Shown here: one piece after another, positions 36,460 through 44,930 of the stretch | Position numbering within the stretch: the stretch's first letter is position 1 | Layout: every line of letters begins with the position of its first letter | Source: Photobacterium obscurum | GTDB lineage: Bacteria > Pseudomonadota > Gammaproteobacteria > Enterobacterales > Vibrionaceae | Length of the DNA stretch: 64,000 nt | Direction: 5' to 3' | NCBI RefSeq assembly: GCF_026191635.1 | Contig: NZ_JAKRRW010000024.1 | Location: 1 to 64,000, forward strand | Notes under the pieces: generated by a model | Seen by the model: the letters and a program-made list of their open reading frames with translations, nothing else | Databases searched by the model: none | What the model was told of the DNA's origin: nothing | Translations under genes and position numbers: made by a program

Positions 36460-36483
36460 GCATCTTGAAGTCGTTTGGGAATA
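36460..36483 (+). repeat. Degenerate end of the 14480-14745 repeat family
   Basis: Matches the right terminal repeat of the element at 14722-14745 in about 19 of 24 positions (GCATCTTGAAGTCGTTTGGG at its start). It lies directly after the rdh hairpins. Confidence 0.5.
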
Positions 36484-36545
36484 TATAAAATGTGAGAAAA
36501 TTATGGCTATGATCAGTAATTCGAAATTAAGTTCGGCTTGAAGGC

Positions 36546-37406
36546 ATGGTACCTATGAAAGATATAGTGAGTATAGAACTCGATAACCATCGTTCAGATA
36601 TAGCGGTGACCATGTACTCGATGCAGGATTTCTATGAAAGGTACAGGGTAGAATCAGTTCAGCCCCATCGTCTCGGTTTTAATGCCATTATTTATGTTAC
36701 CAAAGGGCGGGGCGAGCACTATATCGACTATAAGCTTTATAAGCTTAAGCCCGGCGCGATCTTGTTTGTCTCCAGGTACCAGGTGCATCATTTTGTTTAT
36801 ACGCCCGAACTTGATGGATATATCGTGCCATATAAAGCCGATATTCTTTATTTCGGCAAGGAAGACCCGCTTCGGGACAAAATTGATGCGGCCCTGGGTA
36901 GTGTTAATTATATGAGTGAGACCGATAGTGAGCTGAAGTTTTATTTTCAGCAGCTGTGGGGAGAATGTCAGCACAGGGAACATCTCTTTAATGCCGAAGT
37001 GATCCGGCTTTTGATCCGAGGCATTATTCTCAAGACGATTGTCGCCTCCCATCACCATCTCATAAAAAACAAAGAAGTTGTTATTAAGCGCCAGTGTTTT
37101 GATCAGCTAAGCCAGTTAATCGAAAGTCGCTATTGCCAAACTCGGACTGTCGCCGATTATGCGGCGATAATGGGGAAAAGTGTTAAACAGTTGAATAGAG
37201 TTGCCAAGGAAAACACCGGTAAATCAGTTAAGGAGTTGATTGATGATAGGTTGATTCTCGAGTGCAAACGCCTACTGGCATTTAGTCATCATTCGATTTG
37301 TGATATTTCGGCTATTTTGGGTTTTGATGAAGCCACTAATATGACCAAGTTCTTCAAGCGGCATACCAATATTACCCCGAAACAATTTAGGGAGTTAGCC
37401 TCATAA
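36546..37406 (+). CDS. AraC-family transcriptional regulator
   Basis: 286 aa with an N-terminal cupin-like sensor domain (GFNAIIYVTKGRGEHYIDYKLYKLKPGAILFVSRYQVHHF) and a C-terminal double helix-turn-helix (TVADYAAIMGKSVKQLNRVAKENTGKSVKELID and ICDISAILGFDEATNMTKFFKRHTNITPKQFR). A slightly later ATG at 36555 has better spacing from GAAGG. It lies between the rdh operon and an SDR gene, all in the same direction. Regulation of either is possible. Confidence 0.9.
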   Translation: MVPMKDIVSIELDNHRSDIAVTMYSMQDFYERYRVESVQPHRLGFNAIIYVTKGRGEHYIDYKLYKLKPGAILFVSRYQVHHFVYTPELDGYIVPYKADILYFGKEDPLRDKIDAALGSVNYMSETDSELKFYFQQLWGECQHREHLFNAEVIRLLIRGIILKTIVASHHHLIKNKEVVIKRQCFDQLSQLIESRYCQTRTVADYAAIMGKSVKQLNRVAKENTGKSVKELIDDRLILECKRLLAFSHHSICDISAILGFDEATNMTKFFKRHTNITPKQFRELAS

Positions 37407-37543
37407 AATATGATTGTCACTCTTCATTTGCGTTAAAAGCAAAACAACATTGCGTCTAGACGCATGGTCAGTAAGCCAAACAGCGAATACGATAAATATT
37501 ATTACGTACTTGGTATATCGCCGTTTTTTCAATAGGAATAATA

Positions 37544-38263
37544 ATGAAAACCAATGAAATTAAAACCGCTACAGTCGCGGCATGCTTTTCTGTAACAGCT
37601 CAAGAAATTATTAAGCAGCTGATTGAATCAGGGGCTAAGGTTGTTGGCTATGGCCGTAAAGGGGATGAGCAACGAGCCAAGGCGTTAGAAGAGCAATACA
37701 ACGGTAAGTTGACAGTGTTGTTAGGTGACTTAACTGTTGAGGAGGATTGCCAGGCACTCGTGGCTCAGTCTTTGGAAATTCTCGATGGAGCAGTTGATGT
37801 CCACTATCATTGCTCTGGTGTTTTTTCATGGAATAGTTGGGAAGACGTACCGGCGAAAGAGGTTGAGCGATTGTTTAGTGCTAACTTTACAACGGCATGG
37901 ACACTTGGTCGTGAGATATTCTCGGCCATGAAACAAACAGGTACAGGTTCAATCATGTTTGTGTCGGCGCGTGACACAATCAGAAACGTTTCTTACGGAT
38001 TTGGACCCTATATGGCATCTAAACTGGCGCTTAACGGTTTGGTTGAAAGTCTTGCGGCGGAAGGTGTCCAGTACGGAGTTAAGGTGAATGCGGTACTACC
38101 GACAATTATGGATACAGAAGTCAACCGCGCGGCGATGCCTGATATTGACCATAACGATTGGGTCAATCCAGCTCAGTTTGCCGAGATCATGATTGATCTG
38201 ACCCAACCTTCGAAGACGAATATCTCGGGCGCACTGATTCCTGTTCAGGGAAGAATGGTTTAA
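37544..38263 (+). CDS. SDR-family oxidoreductase
   Basis: 239 aa, Rossmann-fold protein. The cofactor loop is unusual: CFSVTAQEIIKQL at the N-terminus instead of the TGxxxGxG motif, so cofactor binding may be altered. The catalytic segment keeps Ser (MFVSARD) but the usual Tyr-x3-Lys reads YMASKLALN, which fits the family. VLPTIMDTEVN and the C-terminal GALIPVQGRMV match quinone/oxoacyl-reductase-like SDRs. GGA stands before the ATG. It is a lone gene after the AraC regulator. Confidence 0.83.
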   Translation: MKTNEIKTATVAACFSVTAQEIIKQLIESGAKVVGYGRKGDEQRAKALEEQYNGKLTVLLGDLTVEEDCQALVAQSLEILDGAVDVHYHCSGVFSWNSWEDVPAKEVERLFSANFTTAWTLGREIFSAMKQTGTGSIMFVSARDTIRNVSYGFGPYMASKLALNGLVESLAAEGVQYGVKVNAVLPTIMDTEVNRAAMPDIDHNDWVNPAQFAEIMIDLTQPSKTNISGALIPVQGRMV

Positions 38264-38282
38264 TTAATGCTCAGCCCGTAAA

Positions 38283-38314
38283 ATTATCGCTATAACACGT
38301 GTTATAGCGATAAT
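38283..38314. terminator. Perfect 32-base palindrome between convergent genes
   Basis: A 16-bp perfect inverted repeat with no spacer (left arm ATTATCGCTATAACAC at 38283-38298) lies between the SDR and thioredoxin genes, which converge. Probably a bidirectional terminator. Confidence 0.65.
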
Positions 38315-38349
38315 AGTTGCTACGAGTTGTCTTGCACGTCAGAGGGCGC

Positions 38350-38790
38350 TTAAGCTTTAGTTAGCGCCTGATTCAGCCATTGATCGAACTGACTCTTAGG
38401 CAGAGCACCATTGATGGTATCGACCATTTGGCCGTTCTTGAACACCATAATCGTTGGTATGCTGCGAATACGGTATTGAGCTGCTAGCGTTTGCTGTGCT
38501 TCGGTATCAATTTTAATGAAGCGAACATCGCCATTGCGATCAGCGGCAACATCTTCAAAAACAGGGGCGAAACCGACACATGGGTTACACCATGGGGCCC
38601 AGAAATCTACCACGACAGACTTATCGCCTTGGATCAGAGAAAGAAAGTTTTCAGTTGTACCCTCGACAGGCTTTCCGTCTAATAATCTTTCATTACACGC
38701 GCCACAAGAAGCTATTTCTTCGACACGGGCAGTCGGAATACGGTTAAGAGCCTTGCAGTGCGGGCAGCGGGTAGTCATTGTGGTCATCAT
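38350..38790 (-). CDS. trxC: Thioredoxin 2 with unusual WCNPC active site
   Basis: 146 aa. The N-terminal zinc domain has two CxxC pairs (RCPHCKALN and SCGACNERLL), the mark of TrxC. The thioredoxin fold follows with DFWAPWCNPC; almost all thioredoxins have WCGPC, so the Gly-to-Asn change between the redox cysteines should shift its redox potential or partner choice. The cis-Pro region (IRSIPTIMVFKNG) is normal. It reduces cytosolic disulfides and is often induced by oxidative stress. Three closely spaced ATGs (38790, 38787, 38778) leave the exact start open. Confidence 0.93.
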   Translation of the reverse strand: MMTTMTTRCPHCKALNRIPTARVEEIASCGACNERLLDGKPVEGTTENFLSLIQGDKSVVVDFWAPWCNPCVGFAPVFEDVAADRNGDVRFIKIDTEAQQTLAAQYRIRSIPTIMVFKNGQMVDTINGALPKSQFDQWLNQALTKA

Positions 38791-38943
38791 TGCGTTCCAT
38801 TCAGATTATTTAGGCAATAATTTAACGACTACCCCGTGATTATAAAAGCCGGAATAATAGATTGGTGCGATAGATTCCTTCTATCAAGCTAAAGCGCCGA
38901 ATGTCGTGACGCTTTAGCAGCTATTCTTTACATACATTATTGG

Positions 38944-39141
38944 TTAGTGAATTAGCCCCAGTTCTTTTGCTTCCGCGATGGTTAGGCCGCTATCGCGAAT
39001 ATCGCGAAGCATCTCAATACGGCGTCTTGCCTCTGCTTGCTGTCGTTTGCATTGTGCTACGTTTGAAGCGGTTTCATCTTTGTAATCCCACTTCGAAGCA
39101 ACATCTGCAATCTCTGTGTGGTCGATAGAATTGATAGACAC
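38944..39141 (-). CDS. Small hypothetical protein, 65 aa, coiled-coil-like
   Basis: A GTG start at 39141 has a near-perfect ribosome-binding site (AGGAGGT, four bases upstream), so the frame is credible. The product has a basic helical centre (CKRQQAEARRRIEMLRDIRD) and ends SGLTIAEAKELGLIH. No signal peptide or membrane segment. I do not recognise the family. Confidence 0.65.
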   Translation of the reverse strand: MSINSIDHTEIADVASKWDYKDETASNVAQCKRQQAEARRRIEMLRDIRDSGLTIAEAKELGLIH

Positions 39142-39541
39142 AATTACCTCCTAAAGAAACCCTGCGTCAAAATCAACTTATCTTTACCAAACGATTTTGT
39201 AAGAGTTAAGACCATAAAATTCACTTTGTGACACATCGCATAATTGTGCAAATTGTATGAAATCATGCTTTGAAACAGATGTGTTTGGGGGTACCTTTGA
39301 AGGTTCCAGCTCAAAAGAAAACACGGTGGCAGATCAAAGTTTTTGCTTACACGTGTACCGCTTTTTATTCACGAGCTAAATAAGACATATCGAACTGTTT
39401 TTGTTATCTGCTCCTTCTCATAAATTGCTTGTTTATTAACACTTTGGGTGCTGGTTTGTTCGTTGTGTCTAAATCGTGAGCGCTTGGGTGGTTTGGGGGT
39501 TTACAAGTGAAATTAATCCCCGTAGTATTCACCGCACTTAC
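39142..39541. other. Intergenic region upstream of the tRNA genes
   Basis: Four hundred bases with no gene. It should hold the promoter for the tRNA pair, but I see no clear -35/-10 set and no repeat. Confidence 0.5.
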
Positions 39542-39632
39542 GGAGAGATGGCTGAGTGGTTGAAAGCACCGGTCTTGAAAACCGGCATACGTTTGTAGCG
39601 TATCTAGGGTTCAAATCCCTATCTCTCCGCCA
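39542..39632 (+). tRNA. tRNA-Ser (anticodon TGA)
   Basis: Acceptor GGAGAGA pairs with TCTCTCC followed by encoded GCCA. The anticodon stem CCGGT/ACCGG encloses loop CTTGAAA, giving TGA. The long variable arm (CATACGTTTGTAGCGTATC) is that of a class II tRNA-Ser, and the T arm has GGTTCAAATCC. 91 bases including CCA. Confidence 0.97.
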
Positions 39633-39674
39633 TATTCTAGAGGTTTGATTTAGTATCGAGCTTCACCAAGAATT

Positions 39675-39751
39675 GGAGCGGTAGTTCAGTTGGTTAGAAT
39701 ACCGGCCTGTCACGCCGGGGGTCGCGGGTTCGAGTCCCGTCCGCTCCGCCA
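39675..39751 (+). tRNA. tRNA-Asp (anticodon GTC)
   Basis: Acceptor GGAGCGG pairs with CCGCTCC followed by GCCA. The anticodon arm CCGGC-CTGTCAC-GCCGG gives GTC, and the T arm GCGGGTTCGAGTCCCGT is standard. 77 bases including CCA. Probably cotranscribed with the tRNA-Ser 42 bases upstream. Confidence 0.97.
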
Positions 39752-39761
39752 CTACACTGAA

Positions 39762-39789
39762 GGCTCAGTCGAAAGACTGGGCCTTTTTT
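39762..39789 (+). terminator. Rho-independent terminator of the tRNA operon
   Basis: GGCTCAGTC/GACTGGGCC stem with a GAAA tetraloop, followed by six T. It is 10 bases after the tRNA-Asp. Confidence 0.92.
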
Positions 39790-39862
39790 GTATGCATTGA
39801 ATTTGGCGTCAGTCCTGCGGACTGATGAGTCCCGCTGGAACGCCAGCCCGGACTCGGCGTCC

Positions 39863-39914
39863 CCGCCGTTCCGCCACTACACTGAAACCTCAGCATAAAT
39901 GCTGGGGCTTTTTT
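39863..39914 (+). repeat. tRNA-Asp 3' remnant with its own terminator
   Basis: CCGCCGTTCCGCCACTACAC at 39863-39882 matches the 3' end and trailer of a tRNA-Asp-like gene (the intact gene ends CCGCTCCGCCACTACAC). It is followed by CCTCAGCA-TAAA-TGCTGGGG and six T (39888-39914). The body of the tRNA is missing. It is one of two such remnants in the window (see 50989). Confidence 0.7.
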
Positions 39915-40114
39915 GTACGTGTTGAATTTGGTGTTCGTTCTTCGGTCAAATGAGTTCTCGAAGAATCCCGGCCGCGTGTGACCCCAGCCGCTCGCTATCG
40001 GCCTAAATTTGCTAATCACTATACTTTCATCAATTTGGGGTGTTATCAAACGTCTGCCATCTCTCTGATTGGATCAGGTAATTGTTCAGTTTGGTATTAA
40101 TTTCGACGCGCATA

Positions 40115-40159
40115 TTGGGTGAAAACTTAATGCGAGTTTATGCTGCGAATTGGAAATAA
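40115..40159 (+). pseudogene. 3' tail of an M19 dipeptidase gene
   Basis: The 45 bases encode LGENLMRVYAANWK and a stop. They match the last 15 codons of the intact dipeptidase gene (48972-49016) at 39 of 45 bases; three of the six differences are synonymous-codon changes and one is the last codon. Upstream of this the similarity is lost. It is the scar of a second dipeptidase copy. Confidence 0.75.
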
Positions 40160-40181
40160 AAACATACCGTTGTAATTACTA

Positions 40182-40212
40182 AACCACCGTCATTGGCGGT
40201 GGTTCTTGTTTT
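40182..40212 (+). terminator. Rho-independent terminator without a gene
   Basis: AACCACCG/CGGTGGTT stem (40182-40189, 40197-40204) followed by CTTGTTTT. It stands 22 bases after the dipeptidase remnant and was probably the terminator of that lost gene. Confidence 0.75.
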
Positions 40213-40284
40213 GGCACCAACTGGTAATGATGTACTCCTGGTTTGACGTACTATATCTGCTAAGGTTATGTGAGAGATTCAGTT

Positions 40285-40593
40285 ATGTCACTGAAAATTA
40301 TGTCTTTTCTTATTGCGCATGCAACGTTAACAGATGTAAATATATGGGAGTATCCATCGCCGGTTGTTCAGGCGAGTTCTGAACTGGAAACGGGTAGATA
40401 TTGCCCGATTGCACATCAGTTCATTCGTAGTGGTGAGCAACTGGCTCAGGTTCCGCTAACGACAGATCGTAAGATGGGAACTATGATGATCGTGGAAAAA
40501 GGGGGCAAGCAGTACATTATCTCCCTCAGAGGAGTGCCAACTTATACGGCGACCCAGGTTGAAAAAGCGAATGAGATCTTCCTAGAAGACTGA
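40285..40593 (+). CDS. Hypothetical protein, about 102 aa
   Basis: I do not recognise this protein. It has no clear signal peptide, though residues 5-15 are hydrophobic (IMSFLIAHATL). The rest reads as a mixed alpha/beta domain (MGTMMIVEKGGKQYIISLRGVPTYTATQVEKANEIFLED). A GTG at 40270 with AAGG upstream is an alternative start. It converges with the truncated AraC-like gene, ten bases away. Confidence 0.55.
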   Translation: MSLKIMSFLIAHATLTDVNIWEYPSPVVQASSELETGRYCPIAHQFIRSGEQLAQVPLTTDRKMGTMMIVEKGGKQYIISLRGVPTYTATQVEKANEIFLED

Positions 40594-40602
40594 TAGCAGA
40601 TT

Positions 40603-41142
40603 TCAGTTAATAGAACCTGAGTTAATAACAATTGCTGTGAAAAGATGAGTCTTAGCAAGGTACCGCTTAAATTCATCGGTTGCTTGCTTTGCAGATAACC
40701 ATACAATTGACGGGTGCCAGTTGGTTTGAAGGTAATCTCTAATTAACTCGATAAGCATGGTTAATGTATAGGCTTCCATGGTGTCATTGGCCAATGGCAC
40801 CATAAAATTATGATTTCGGCGTATAAAAATACCGTCTTTTTCACTTTCTAAGTCGAAGAAATTAAAGAGTGAAAGATGTTGGTTGGTGTAATAACAAAAA
40901 TCAGTCAGAAAATGATAAAGCGTTGGACTTGCCATGAGGTGAGACATCGTCGGGATGATAATAGACTTGCCGCAATTAAGAGCTGCCTCTTGGCCAAAAT
41001 TGGGGTGGCCATGCTTTACCGCATAATCCATTAACACTCTAACCGGAAAGCCCGGCAGGGTTTTTGTGTGATTGTTAGATACTAGCTGATAATAGTCACC
41101 GACACTATGTAGCTCTAACAGTTGTTCTGCTGGAAGTCTCAC
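40603..41142 (-). pseudogene. Truncated AraC-type regulator, sensor domain only
   Basis: The 179 residues from a GTG resemble the N-terminal domain of OruR/ArgR-like AraC regulators (RLPAEQLLELHSVGDYYQ ... AYTLTMLIELIRDYLQTNWHPSIVWL), the same layout as the AraC genes at 43805 and 46613. It stops before the DNA-binding domain. The open frame continues upstream of the GTG with more family-like sequence (ITTISPLFAKPILKHARSV) but has no ATG, GTG or TTG there. Both ends therefore look damaged; it is probably a relic, though a sensor-only protein cannot be excluded. Confidence 0.65.
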
Positions 41143-41445
41143 GGAACGGGCATGTTTCAGAATAGGCTTAGCAAAAAGTGGGCTGATTGTGGTGATGTCT
41201 TTGGTGCAACTCTTGGGCGTTAGGTTACTCTTCTCATATATATTGAATCGCCATATTTGATCCTTGCCTGTAAATTACTTACTAGTATACGCAATAAGGT
41301 ATTACTTAGTTTAAGGTACATATAAGTTTATGAGCTAATTCAGCTGTAGGGCAGTAACTTTTGTAAAAGGACGGCAATTCGCTTGTTAGTGAAACTACCT
41401 ATTTAAGAAAGGAAAAATATAGGGGGATTGCGATTGGTAGCAAGG
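41143..41445. other. Intergenic region, no gene seen
   Basis: About 300 bases upstream of the AraC relic. Its first part encodes relic-like residues in frame without a start codon; the rest shows no feature. Confidence 0.4.
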
Positions 41446-41479
41446 AAAAGCTCCACTCTCAGTTGGAGTGGAGCTTTTT
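41446..41479 (-). terminator. Strong terminator after the MFS gene
   Basis: A perfect 13-bp stem AAAAGCTCCACTC/GAGTGGAGCTTTT with a seven-base loop, eight bases beyond the MFS stop. The terminal A/T tracts give U-runs in both directions. Confidence 0.88.
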
Positions 41480-41486
41480 CTGATAT

Positions 41487-42608
41487 TTATTTGTATTTTC
41501 TGGCGATATATACGGTGCCTAAACCATATGTTGTGATGAGTCCTAGTAAGATTAAATTACCCACGTTTGGTGATACCAGTGCAAACACTTTAACCATAAG
41601 AGAAACTAATAAGTCACTGCCCACCCATAGCAGCATGAATGTTAATGCTAAAGAGCTAGGGTTAACGGATTCACGAATATAAGCAAGGCTAATAAAAGCC
41701 GGTAAACTACAAAATAAGAAAAAGCCCAATGCCATCGCCGCAATCTGCGAGCCCATTAAGATAAAAGGAATTGCACACAGTGAAGCTAACACGGTGGTTG
41801 TAACTGCTAGCTTCCGGATATCAAATTTACCGACTAAAAAAATACCGGCAAAGTTACCGACAATACCTGCATACAACAAATTCATGATGTTTGCCGGTTC
41901 AATAAAAGTAAATGATAAGGTATAAAAAACAATGGCACCAGAGAATACAAAACAGAACACCCAGTTGAAATTTTCTTTTAGGCCAGAGCTAAATGATGCT
42001 ACTTCACCTGTTTCAGATACCTGTACTTTTTTGAATGAGAAAAATATTAAAGCTGCTAGTGTAATGGAAACTGCAATAAGAATAGAGGTAACTAACTCCA
42101 TTGCCTCCGTTGGTAGTGCTAGGATAGTAGCAGATAAAGTAATCGCAGCAGTAATACCGACGTTATAGGCAGAAGCGTTAACGCCATTCATGATATTCAG
42201 CTCTTTACCTGAAAAGACAGATGCAGTTACCGGAGATTGGCAGAATAAGACTAAACCGCCGCCTAGGCCGACTACAGCGCGCCCAACCATGACCATCATT
42301 TCAGTGTCGGCTTTTAGCATAATCGCCAAACCAGAGCCAGCCAAGAGCAGCCCCATGGAGAAGCCATTACCGACTGTGGCAAAGTAATGTTTGGCTGCAA
42401 CTCGTGCGACTAAAATGCCTACAATGAAGTTTGTTGTTAACTTGGCGATATTCAACCAAGCGGTAGAGTCTGCAAGTTGTGAGTTAGAAAATCCTAATGA
42501 AGATTGCACATAAAAATCACCTACTTTCCAGGCTACAGCAAATAATGCGTAACCAAGAAATAAGCTGATACCGATACTGAACCGTTGTAACCCTGATATA
42601 GTATTCAT
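41487..42608 (-). CDS. MFS transporter
   Basis: 373 aa, about twelve membrane helices. Features of the major facilitator superfamily: GFSNSQLADSTAWLNIAKLTTNFIVGILVARVAAKHYFATVGN around helices 2-3, VGRAVVGLGGGLVLFCQSPVTASVF in helix 4-5, and a central loop KKVQVSETGEVASF. It is a bit shorter than typical (about 400 aa). It is encoded in the serine/dipeptide block and diverges from the barrel protein gene at 43006; substrate is inferred to be an amino acid or small peptide. Confidence 0.83.
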   Translation of the reverse strand: MNTISGLQRFSIGISLFLGYALFAVAWKVGDFYVQSSLGFSNSQLADSTAWLNIAKLTTNFIVGILVARVAAKHYFATVGNGFSMGLLLAGSGLAIMLKADTEMMVMVGRAVVGLGGGLVLFCQSPVTASVFSGKELNIMNGVNASAYNVGITAAITLSATILALPTEAMELVTSILIAVSITLAALIFFSFKKVQVSETGEVASFSSGLKENFNWVFCFVFSGAIVFYTLSFTFIEPANIMNLLYAGIVGNFAGIFLVGKFDIRKLAVTTTVLASLCAIPFILMGSQIAAMALGFFLFCSLPAFISLAYIRESVNPSSLALTFMLLWVGSDLLVSLMVKVFALVSPNVGNLILLGLITTYGLGTVYIARKYK

Positions 42609-43005
42609 TTTTTACCTGTTAGGTGTGATATTGATTTCGCCATATATGAAAACTGTTTTCTAAATGTAACGTTATTGGTTACCATCTGCATTGATTCCAG
42701 TTTATTTAGAAAATACTGAAGATATATAGGTAAATTACAGTAGTAAGAAATGGCAAAATTACCTCAGGGTGCCAATTATTTTGATGGTGTAAAATAGCGT
42801 GATATATATCAAGTAATAAATATTAACAAGTGGCATATTGGTCTTTTTTCTTAAGTAAATAATAAGTTGTTCAGGAACGATTAAGGTGATCGTCTGCACG
42901 TTTATGGTTCAGCATGAATGTTGTGGCATGCTAAGGTAATTTTGTTTTTTTTATTTTGGAAGGATTAGGTTTGTTCACAGTACATTATTAGGATTATATA
43001 AAACA
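42609..43005. other. Divergent promoter region, MFS and barrel protein
   Basis: About 400 bases. It contains two small inverted repeats that could be regulator sites: GTAAC-N7-GTTAC at 42666-42682 and AGCATG-N10-CATGCT at 42911-42932. The second is about 75 bases before the barrel protein ATG. No gene. Confidence 0.4.
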
Positions 43006-43635
43006 ATGAACAAATTTATTAAAAAGACAGGTCTGTTATCTCTTGCTATTATCCTATCACCGACTGCCTTGGCGGATGGTAACGTTCGTGCCCATTATAG
43101 CCTTGAAAATGAATCAAATGAGGTTGGTGCTGAGTATAATATTACACCAGTTTCAAAGGTTGGAATAATTGGTGAGAGTTTAGCTGGAACCACGGATATA
43201 AAATATACGCATACTTTTATACCGGTAAAGAATTTATACGTATCACCAATCGTGGGATATTTTGCATATAGTAGTGATAATGCGTTATCGCCAGGTTTTG
43301 AAGATATTGTTTATGGTCGCTTGAATGTAACTTATGCGCCAATCAAGCAAGTTGCTCTGTATGCGGAGTACACGGACAGTATAGCCGTTAAGGATGTAGA
43401 CCTAGGTGAGGTAGAGCAGCTTCGGGCTGGTGTCATTATCAAACCTGTTGATAACTTAAGTTTTGTTTACCGTTATGCTGAACAAGAATTTGTTAACTTT
43501 TTTGGCATTGAAACTCAGAAAAATGAATACTGGCTGAGTTATAAATTCACAAGCGGGCTTGAACCATATCTGTATGCGATTGATCAAAAAGGGGCAGACT
43601 TAAATGTTAACTTGGGCTTACAGTATAACTTTTAA
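43006..43635 (+). CDS. Outer-membrane beta-barrel protein, 209 aa
   Basis: A signal peptide (residues 1-23, ending PTALA) precedes a mature part made of alternating strands (for example VRAHYSLENESNEVGAEYNITPVSKVGIIGES) and ending with an aromatic residue (VNLGLQYNF), as barrels inserted by Bam do. Length suggests an eight- to ten-stranded barrel. No named family recognised. A terminator follows. It may form an outer-membrane pore for the neighbouring MFS transporter. Confidence 0.8.
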   Translation: MNKFIKKTGLLSLAIILSPTALADGNVRAHYSLENESNEVGAEYNITPVSKVGIIGESLAGTTDIKYTHTFIPVKNLYVSPIVGYFAYSSDNALSPGFEDIVYGRLNVTYAPIKQVALYAEYTDSIAVKDVDLGEVEQLRAGVIIKPVDNLSFVYRYAEQEFVNFFGIETQKNEYWLSYKFTSGLEPYLYAIDQKGADLNVNLGLQYNF

Positions 43636-43661
43636 ATCATGAATATCCGGTAATGAAGATA

Positions 43662-43688
43662 AGGCAGTCATGGGAATGGCTGCTTTTT
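43662..43688 (+). terminator. Rho-independent terminator of the barrel protein gene
   Basis: GCAGTCAT/ATGGCTGC stem (one G-U pair) with a GGGA loop and five T. Confidence 0.85.
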
Positions 43689-43804
43689 AGTCATAAATAA
43701 CCTTGGCTATGGCCTTGGTTTTATCTTATGTCATAAATATGTTTATGGATAACCCCTTTATTTATAGTTTGATTCTAAAGAATATTGTTACTCTAAGTGT
43801 TTAA

Positions 43805-44821
43805 TTAATAAGGGTACTTGTTTATGAATTGTTTTCTGTATGCATTGGGTGTCATTTTAGTCATACGTTTGAATGCCCTTGAAAAGTGAGCCGGAGTAAT
43901 ATAACCAAGCATGTAGGAAATTTGAGTGATAGAGTACACCTTCTGCTGTAATAAACGTTTGGCTTCATCTTCAATTGTGCAATCAAGCAATTGAGAAAAA
44001 GTCATATTCATTTCACTAAGCCTTCTTTGTAAAGTTCGCTTGGTCATCTTAGTGATTGTAGTGGCTTTGCTTAGGCTGATTCGCCCTTCGCAAAGATACG
44101 GAGTCAGTGCCTTTTTCAGCGACTGGTCAAAGCTTGTTTGGCTTGTGGTGTCATTCTTGGACGGTTTTGGTATATCTGTTTGATTCCATTGTGACCTTTT
44201 TAGGTAGAGCTGGTCTCTGGCAATGTGGATGCCGGTTCCTTCCTGACAGGAGTATACGGGAAGTCCCTGATAAGGCTGGGGTAAGGCTTCAAGGTATATG
44301 GTGTTGGACTGGATACGGATCATCGATGTAGCCCATTGTTTGTCAATTAGCTGACGGATGATCTCAATGAGTACGCAGACTACATAGGTTTCTGAAAACT
44401 GGAACCACGGCTCGTTGATATGGCGCCTGCGACAAACCAGCCACTGCTTGTTCATATACGACTTAAACTCAAAGGTCGTATCGGTCGAAATGCCATGGGC
44501 ATTATTAACAAATATGGAGATGGCATCAAAGAGTGTTTCAGCCGCTTTCAGATTGAAGATCTGGACGATATATCGTGCATTACGGAGAGCTGTTTGCCTG
44601 ATCACCTGATACTTAATGTGGTCGGGTAGGGTTGAATCTATTGTGGTAAAAAAATTCGTGACCACTTCTTTGGTGATAAAGCTCGATTTCAGTATCTCAA
44701 TATTTTCCGGCAGGAGTGTTTTGTTTTGAAGCTGGTAATGGTCTTCTCCTATTTCTTTTATTACATCAATAAATGTAACTACCTGCTCAGATAAGACTAA
44801 TGGTAAAAATGTCTGTTTCAT
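43805..44821 (-). CDS. AraC-family regulator, first of two
   Basis: 338 aa. The large N-terminal domain (about 1-210) is of the ligand-sensing type seen in OruR-like regulators (RHINEPWFQFSETYVVCVLIEIIRQLIDKQWATSMIRIQ). The C-terminal double HTH has TLQRRLSEMNMTFSQLLD and ITQISYMLGYITPAHFSRAFKRMTKMTPNAYRKQF. It lies directly downstream of the serine dehydratase gene and resembles the AraC at 46613 throughout, suggesting duplication. The target is probably the MFS/barrel or dehydratase genes. Confidence 0.9.
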   Translation of the reverse strand: MKQTFLPLVLSEQVVTFIDVIKEIGEDHYQLQNKTLLPENIEILKSSFITKEVVTNFFTTIDSTLPDHIKYQVIRQTALRNARYIVQIFNLKAAETLFDAISIFVNNAHGISTDTTFEFKSYMNKQWLVCRRRHINEPWFQFSETYVVCVLIEIIRQLIDKQWATSMIRIQSNTIYLEALPQPYQGLPVYSCQEGTGIHIARDQLYLKRSQWNQTDIPKPSKNDTTSQTSFDQSLKKALTPYLCEGRISLSKATTITKMTKRTLQRRLSEMNMTFSQLLDCTIEDEAKRLLQQKVYSITQISYMLGYITPAHFSRAFKRMTKMTPNAYRKQFINKYPY

Positions 44822-44880
44822 TGATGTCGCCTTGTTCTGTTGTAGTGCTTATATCTAATAATATTTTGGGAGCTAATAAA

Positions 44881-44907
44881 AAAGCCCTCCCTGAGAGGGT
44901 AGGGCTT
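44881..44907 (-). terminator. Terminator of the serine dehydratase gene
   Basis: Stem AAGCCCT-C-CCT/AGG-G-T-AGGGCTT with a short loop; on the minus strand it is followed by TTTTTTATT. It is 24 bases beyond the dehydratase stop. Confidence 0.85.
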
Positions 44908-44930
44908 GATTGAATTATGTAATCAGTCGT

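Noticed and set aside
39765..40049. 94-aa minus-strand frame over the tRNA remnants
   Set aside because: It reads through terminators and tRNA-derived repeats; the apparent internal repeat in the protein reflects those DNA repeats.
40080..40212. Possible small RNA ending at the terminator at 40182-40212
   Set aside because: The stretch is better explained as the 3' tail and terminator of a lost dipeptidase gene; no clear promoter was found.
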